This document shows, piece after piece, positions 6,300 to 7,888 of a DNA stretch of 7,888 bases. The DNA is taken from NCBI GenBank assembly GCA_020859875.1, contig JAJBVJ010000139.1, forward strand, positions 1-7,888. The letters run 5' to 3'. Positions within the stretch are counted from its first letter, which is position 1. Each line of letters starts with the position of its first letter. The stretch comes from Rikenellaceae bacterium (lineage in GTDB: Bacteria > Bacteroidota > Bacteroidia > Bacteroidales > Rikenellaceae). The notes below the pieces were generated by a model that worked only from the letters and a program-made list of their open reading frames with translations, was not told the origin of the DNA and did no database searches. The position numbers and the translations under genes were made by a program.

Positions 6300-6701
6300 A
6301 TGCCCGTTAGAATAGACAAATGGCTATGGGCCGTCCGTGCATATAAAACCCGCACGGACGCCGCCGAGGCATGCCGCAGCGAAAGGGTAAGGATAAACGG
6401 CGCCTACACCAAACCCTCCCGGGAGGTAAACCCGGGCGACCTTGTCTCCTTCCGCAAGGGGCCGGTTACCTACACCTACCGGGTTCTGGAGCCGGTTTCC
6501 AACCGCCAGCCCGCCAAAAATGTCGCCGCTTTCGCCGAGAATCTCACCCCGCAGGAGGAACTGGATAAGCTGAACGTACCGCGCGAGACCATATTTATCT
6601 CCCGCGACCGCGGCACCGGCCGCCCGACCAAAAAAGAGCGGCGGGAAATAGAGGGTCTTATGGACGATATTTCATATCTTGGGGGCTGGGAAGAGGACTA
6701 A
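6300..6701 (+). CDS. Hsp15-like S4-domain RNA-binding protein
   Basis: The 133-aa product begins RIDKWLWAVRAYKTRTDAAEA, the start of an S4 RNA-binding domain (about 3-65: RIDKWLW, then RVRINGAYTKPSREVNPGDLV). A linker (SNRQPAKNVAAFAENLTPQEELDKLN) leads to the basic GRPTKKERREIEGL tail (108-121). This order matches the Hsp15/HslR family. E. coli Hsp15 binds stalled 50S subunits carrying nascent chain-tRNA and helps recycle them; the same role is inferred here. The open frame continues 41 codons upstream to 6177, but that part is Cys-rich, unlike the family, and covers the hairpin at 6179-6235. The A-rich stretch at 6287-6299 just before ATG 6300 is typical of Bacteroidota translation starts. 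The gene lies 131 bases after cysS. E. coli hslR is the likely counterpart, but no symbol is assigned on one-sequence evidence. Confidence 0.88.
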   Translation: MPVRIDKWLWAVRAYKTRTDAAEACRSERVRINGAYTKPSREVNPGDLVSFRKGPVTYTYRVLEPVSNRQPAKNVAAFAENLTPQEELDKLNVPRETIFISRDRGTGRPTKKERREIEGLMDDISYLGGWEED

Positions 6702-6823
6702 AACCATAAATAGCTCCGGGGAATATCCGGCCGACAGCCCGATTATAAGCACACGATCCGGGTACCATGCCGCTGGGTATCGTAAATTCCAGGGGCCACA
6801 AATAATCTTACAGGAAGAATACC

Positions 6824-7399
6824 ATGTATATAGCGATCGGCAAACGCAAGGAAAATATTGCGGAATATATCCTCTATCTGTGGCAGCTCGAAGACCTGCT
6901 GCGCGCACTTCAGTTCAGTCCCGAAGCGATCTACTCCCAGCTGGTAAAACCCCGCGGGCTGGATGCGGCCCGGGAGCAGGAACTGCTTGCCTGGTACATG
7001 GACATAGTAAATTTGCTTCAAACCGAGGATAAGACCGAAAAAGGCCACCTCGACCACACCATTCACCTGATCGAAGAGCTGCACGGGCTCCATCTGCGGC
7101 TAATGGCCCTCCCCGCCGGGGAGAGCTACCGCAAACTCTTTGCGGCTCTGCAGCCCGAACTGCCCGCCCTGCGCGAAACACTCGCCAAAAGCGAAACTCT
7201 CTCTACGAGGGAGGTCAGCGACACGGAGCTCTCGTTCCGCGCCCTGTATGCCGCCATGCTATACCGGATCAAAGACGACGAAAAGGGAAAAAGTGCTATC
7301 GAGGATGTTCTTCAGCTTGTCTCACCGGTTATAGCGGAGCTGGCCTCGGTTTACAGGAAGGCCGAACAGGGGGAGATCGATCTTTTCGCCGGCGAATAA
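6824..7399 (+). CDS. DUF4924 family protein
   Basis: A 191-aa, mostly helical soluble protein resembling the DUF4924 family of Bacteroidota, whose function I do not know. The start MYIAIGKRKENIAEYILYLWQLEDLLRAL (family-like NIAEYxLYxWQxED, about 11-24) is the most recognisable part. The rest is helices rich in Leu, Glu and Lys, with a HLDHTIHLIEELHGLH segment (75-90) whose histidines and acids might bind a metal; that is speculation. There is no signal peptide or membrane span. AGGA at 6812-6815 is a modest ribosome-binding site 8 bases before the ATG. The gene lies 122 bases after the S4 gene and is possibly cotranscribed with it; that gap shows no clear promoter. A terminator-like hairpin follows at 7520-7550. 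Confidence 0.82.
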   Translation: MYIAIGKRKENIAEYILYLWQLEDLLRALQFSPEAIYSQLVKPRGLDAAREQELLAWYMDIVNLLQTEDKTEKGHLDHTIHLIEELHGLHLRLMALPAGESYRKLFAALQPELPALRETLAKSETLSTREVSDTELSFRALYAAMLYRIKDDEKGKSAIEDVLQLVSPVIAELASVYRKAEQGEIDLFAGE

Positions 7400-7519
7400 C
7401 CCTCTCGCCCCCGTTTTACCCGTTGTCATCCGCGACAATCGGCCGCTTGCGCCGGAGACCCACCTGCCGGGGGCCTGTTTCCGGTTTCGGGCCTTCGGCG
7501 CCCGGCTTAAACCCTTATC

Positions 7520-7550
7520 CGGCGAAGCCGAATTGAATGCCGCCGTTTTT
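7520..7550 (+). terminator. Possible intrinsic terminator after the DUF4924 gene
   Basis: CGGCG (7520-7524) can pair with CGCCG (7541-7545), directly followed by TTTTT (7546-7550). The 16-base loop is long and the left arm can also form the tighter CGGC-GAA-GCCG hairpin. It lies about 120 bases beyond the stop codon. Confidence 0.35.
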
Positions 7551-7658
7551 AGCCGGAGCAGGGAAAAAGTTGCGAGAGGGAGATCACCTGATCCGACGAA
7601 TGAGTGAGGGCAAAACGAGCGAAGCTCCCGGAAGCTGGCTCCTGCTCCGGCGCGGCGG
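7540..7658. repeat. Long-range inverted repeat, 11 bp plus 6 bp
   Basis: GCCGGAGCAGG (7552-7562) and CCTGCTCCGGC (7641-7651) are perfect reverse complements 78 bases apart. Outside them CCGCCG (7540-7545) pairs with CGGCGG (7653-7658). The enclosed segment contains GATCACCTGATC and the GAGC-GAA-GCTC hairpin. This could be the closing stem of an RNA or the terminal inverted repeats of a small palindromic element; no target-site duplication was recognised. Confidence 0.5.
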
Positions 7659-7693
7659 TGTCTTGTTACCTTCGGTTGCCTCCTCGTCGTTCG

Positions 7694-7722
7694 GCAAAGT
7701 TTAGGGCTCCGCCCTACTTTGC
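7694..7722. repeat. Compact stem-loop
   Basis: GCAAAG (7694-7699) pairs with CTTTGC (7717-7722), and inside it TAGGGC (7702-7707) pairs with GCCCTA (7711-7716) around a TCC loop, with only TT bulged on the left arm. It gives 12 base pairs in 29 bases. Confidence 0.6.
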
Positions 7723-7731
7723 GCTCTCTCC

Positions 7732-7771
7732 TTCGTCGGTTGCTCCACTTTTTGGACACTCAACCGACGAA
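7732..7771. repeat. 11-bp inverted repeat with inner hairpin
   Basis: TTCGTCGGTTG (7732-7742) and CAACCGACGAA (7761-7771) are perfect reverse complements. Their 18-base loop contains a further stem TCCA (7744-7747) with TGGA (7753-7756). No U-run follows on either strand, so it is not a classical terminator. Confidence 0.6.
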
Positions 7772-7888
7772 CGAAGCAAGAGCAGAGCCAAGCAAAGCTT
7801 GAGCTATGCCTTGCAAGGAGGAGGAAAAGGAACTTAAAAGTGGAAAGAAACAACCTTCCTTTAATGATACTCCGATACATCACTACAA

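Larger units (their letters stand above)
7400..7863. other. Noncoding stretch dense in stem-loops, candidate structured RNA or dispersed repeat
   Basis: No convincing gene lies here: long frames on both strands are Arg/Ser/Pro-rich, family-free translations of GC-rich repeats. The stretch instead holds a series of hairpins: 7483-7513 (GGTTT/AAACC outside CGGGC/GCCCG, with a CTTCGG tip), 7520-7530 (CGGC-GAA-GCCG), a long-range stem 7540-7562 with 7641-7658, 7617-7627 (GAGC-GAA-GCTC), 7694-7722, 7732-7771 and 7789-7801 (CAAGC-AAA-GCTTG). This density suggests a structured RNA or a palindromic repeat element. No match to RNase P RNA, tmRNA or SRP RNA signatures was recognised. The final 80 bases are purine-rich and AT-richer, perhaps upstream of a gene beyond the edge. 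Confidence 0.4.

Noticed and set aside
7370..7396. QGEIDLF near the DUF4924 C-terminus as a second clamp-binding motif
   Set aside because: Spacing does not fit the pentapeptide QLxLF well, and no family reason supports clamp binding.
7322..7759. Leftward 145-aa Arg/Ser-rich frame
   Set aside because: Overlaps the DUF4924 3' end and is a translation of hairpin-rich DNA; no domain.
7732..7771. Integron attC-like site
   Set aside because: The arms lack the core GTTRRRY/RYYYAAC arrangement and no cassette structure or integrase is present.
7701..7883. Leftward 60-aa frame with a hydrophobic patch
   Set aside because: Overlaps two strong palindromes and lacks a convincing start context; the Phe/Leu run comes from the purine-rich opposite strand.
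7864..7888. ATG with eight open codons (MILRYITT) reaching the right edge
   Set aside because: Too short to judge and lacks a clear ribosome-binding site close by; a gene may start here but cannot be supported.
7400..7888. RNase P RNA, tmRNA or SRP RNA in the structured stretch
   Set aside because: None of their conserved core sequences was found on either strand by eye.

Overview
The window looks like chromosomal DNA from a high-GC member of the Bacteroidota, most likely order Bacteroidales (an Alistipes/Rikenellaceae-like genome is my best guess, not proven). The reasons are a DUF4924 protein, a long DUF2723/GT117-type membrane protein of the kind common in Bacteroidota, matches to the Bacteroidota promoter (TTTG/TTG about 19-21 bases before TAnnTTTG), and start codons preceded by A-rich sequence rather than strong Shine-Dalgarno sites.

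Layout. Bases 1-113 hold the 5' end of a leftward gene that runs off the window. Bases 114-740 hold a small leftward ORF (177-398, 73 aa, unknown function) inside a cluster of DnaA-box-like nonamers: three exact TTATCGACA, one TTATCAACA, and CTATCCACA and CGATCCACA spaced one helical turn apart. A good leftward promoter (515-546) precedes it, and a terminator-like structure (588-665) closes the next transcript unit. This cluster is the most interesting feature here and is a candidate replication origin or DnaA-controlled regulatory region. Bases 739-4475 carry a leftward two-gene operon, a GT117-like membrane glycosyltransferase followed 8 bases later by rnhB (RNase HII). RNase HII ends in QLSLF, a textbook beta-clamp-binding pentapeptide.

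From a divergent intergenic region (4476-4698) three genes run rightward: cysS (cysteinyl-tRNA synthetase), an Hsp15-like S4 RNA-binding protein, and a DUF4924 protein. A large hairpin lies between cysS and the S4 gene. Bases 7400-7888 have no convincing gene but contain a dense series of stem-loops and inverted repeats, perhaps a terminator followed by a structured RNA or a dispersed repeat element.

Taken together, the recognised genes are housekeeping functions: protein glycosylation, RNA/DNA hybrid repair, tRNA charging and ribosome rescue. No CRISPR array, transposase, tRNA or rRNA was seen. Any novelty lies in the noncoding segments 114-740 and 7400-7863 and the small ORF at 177-398.
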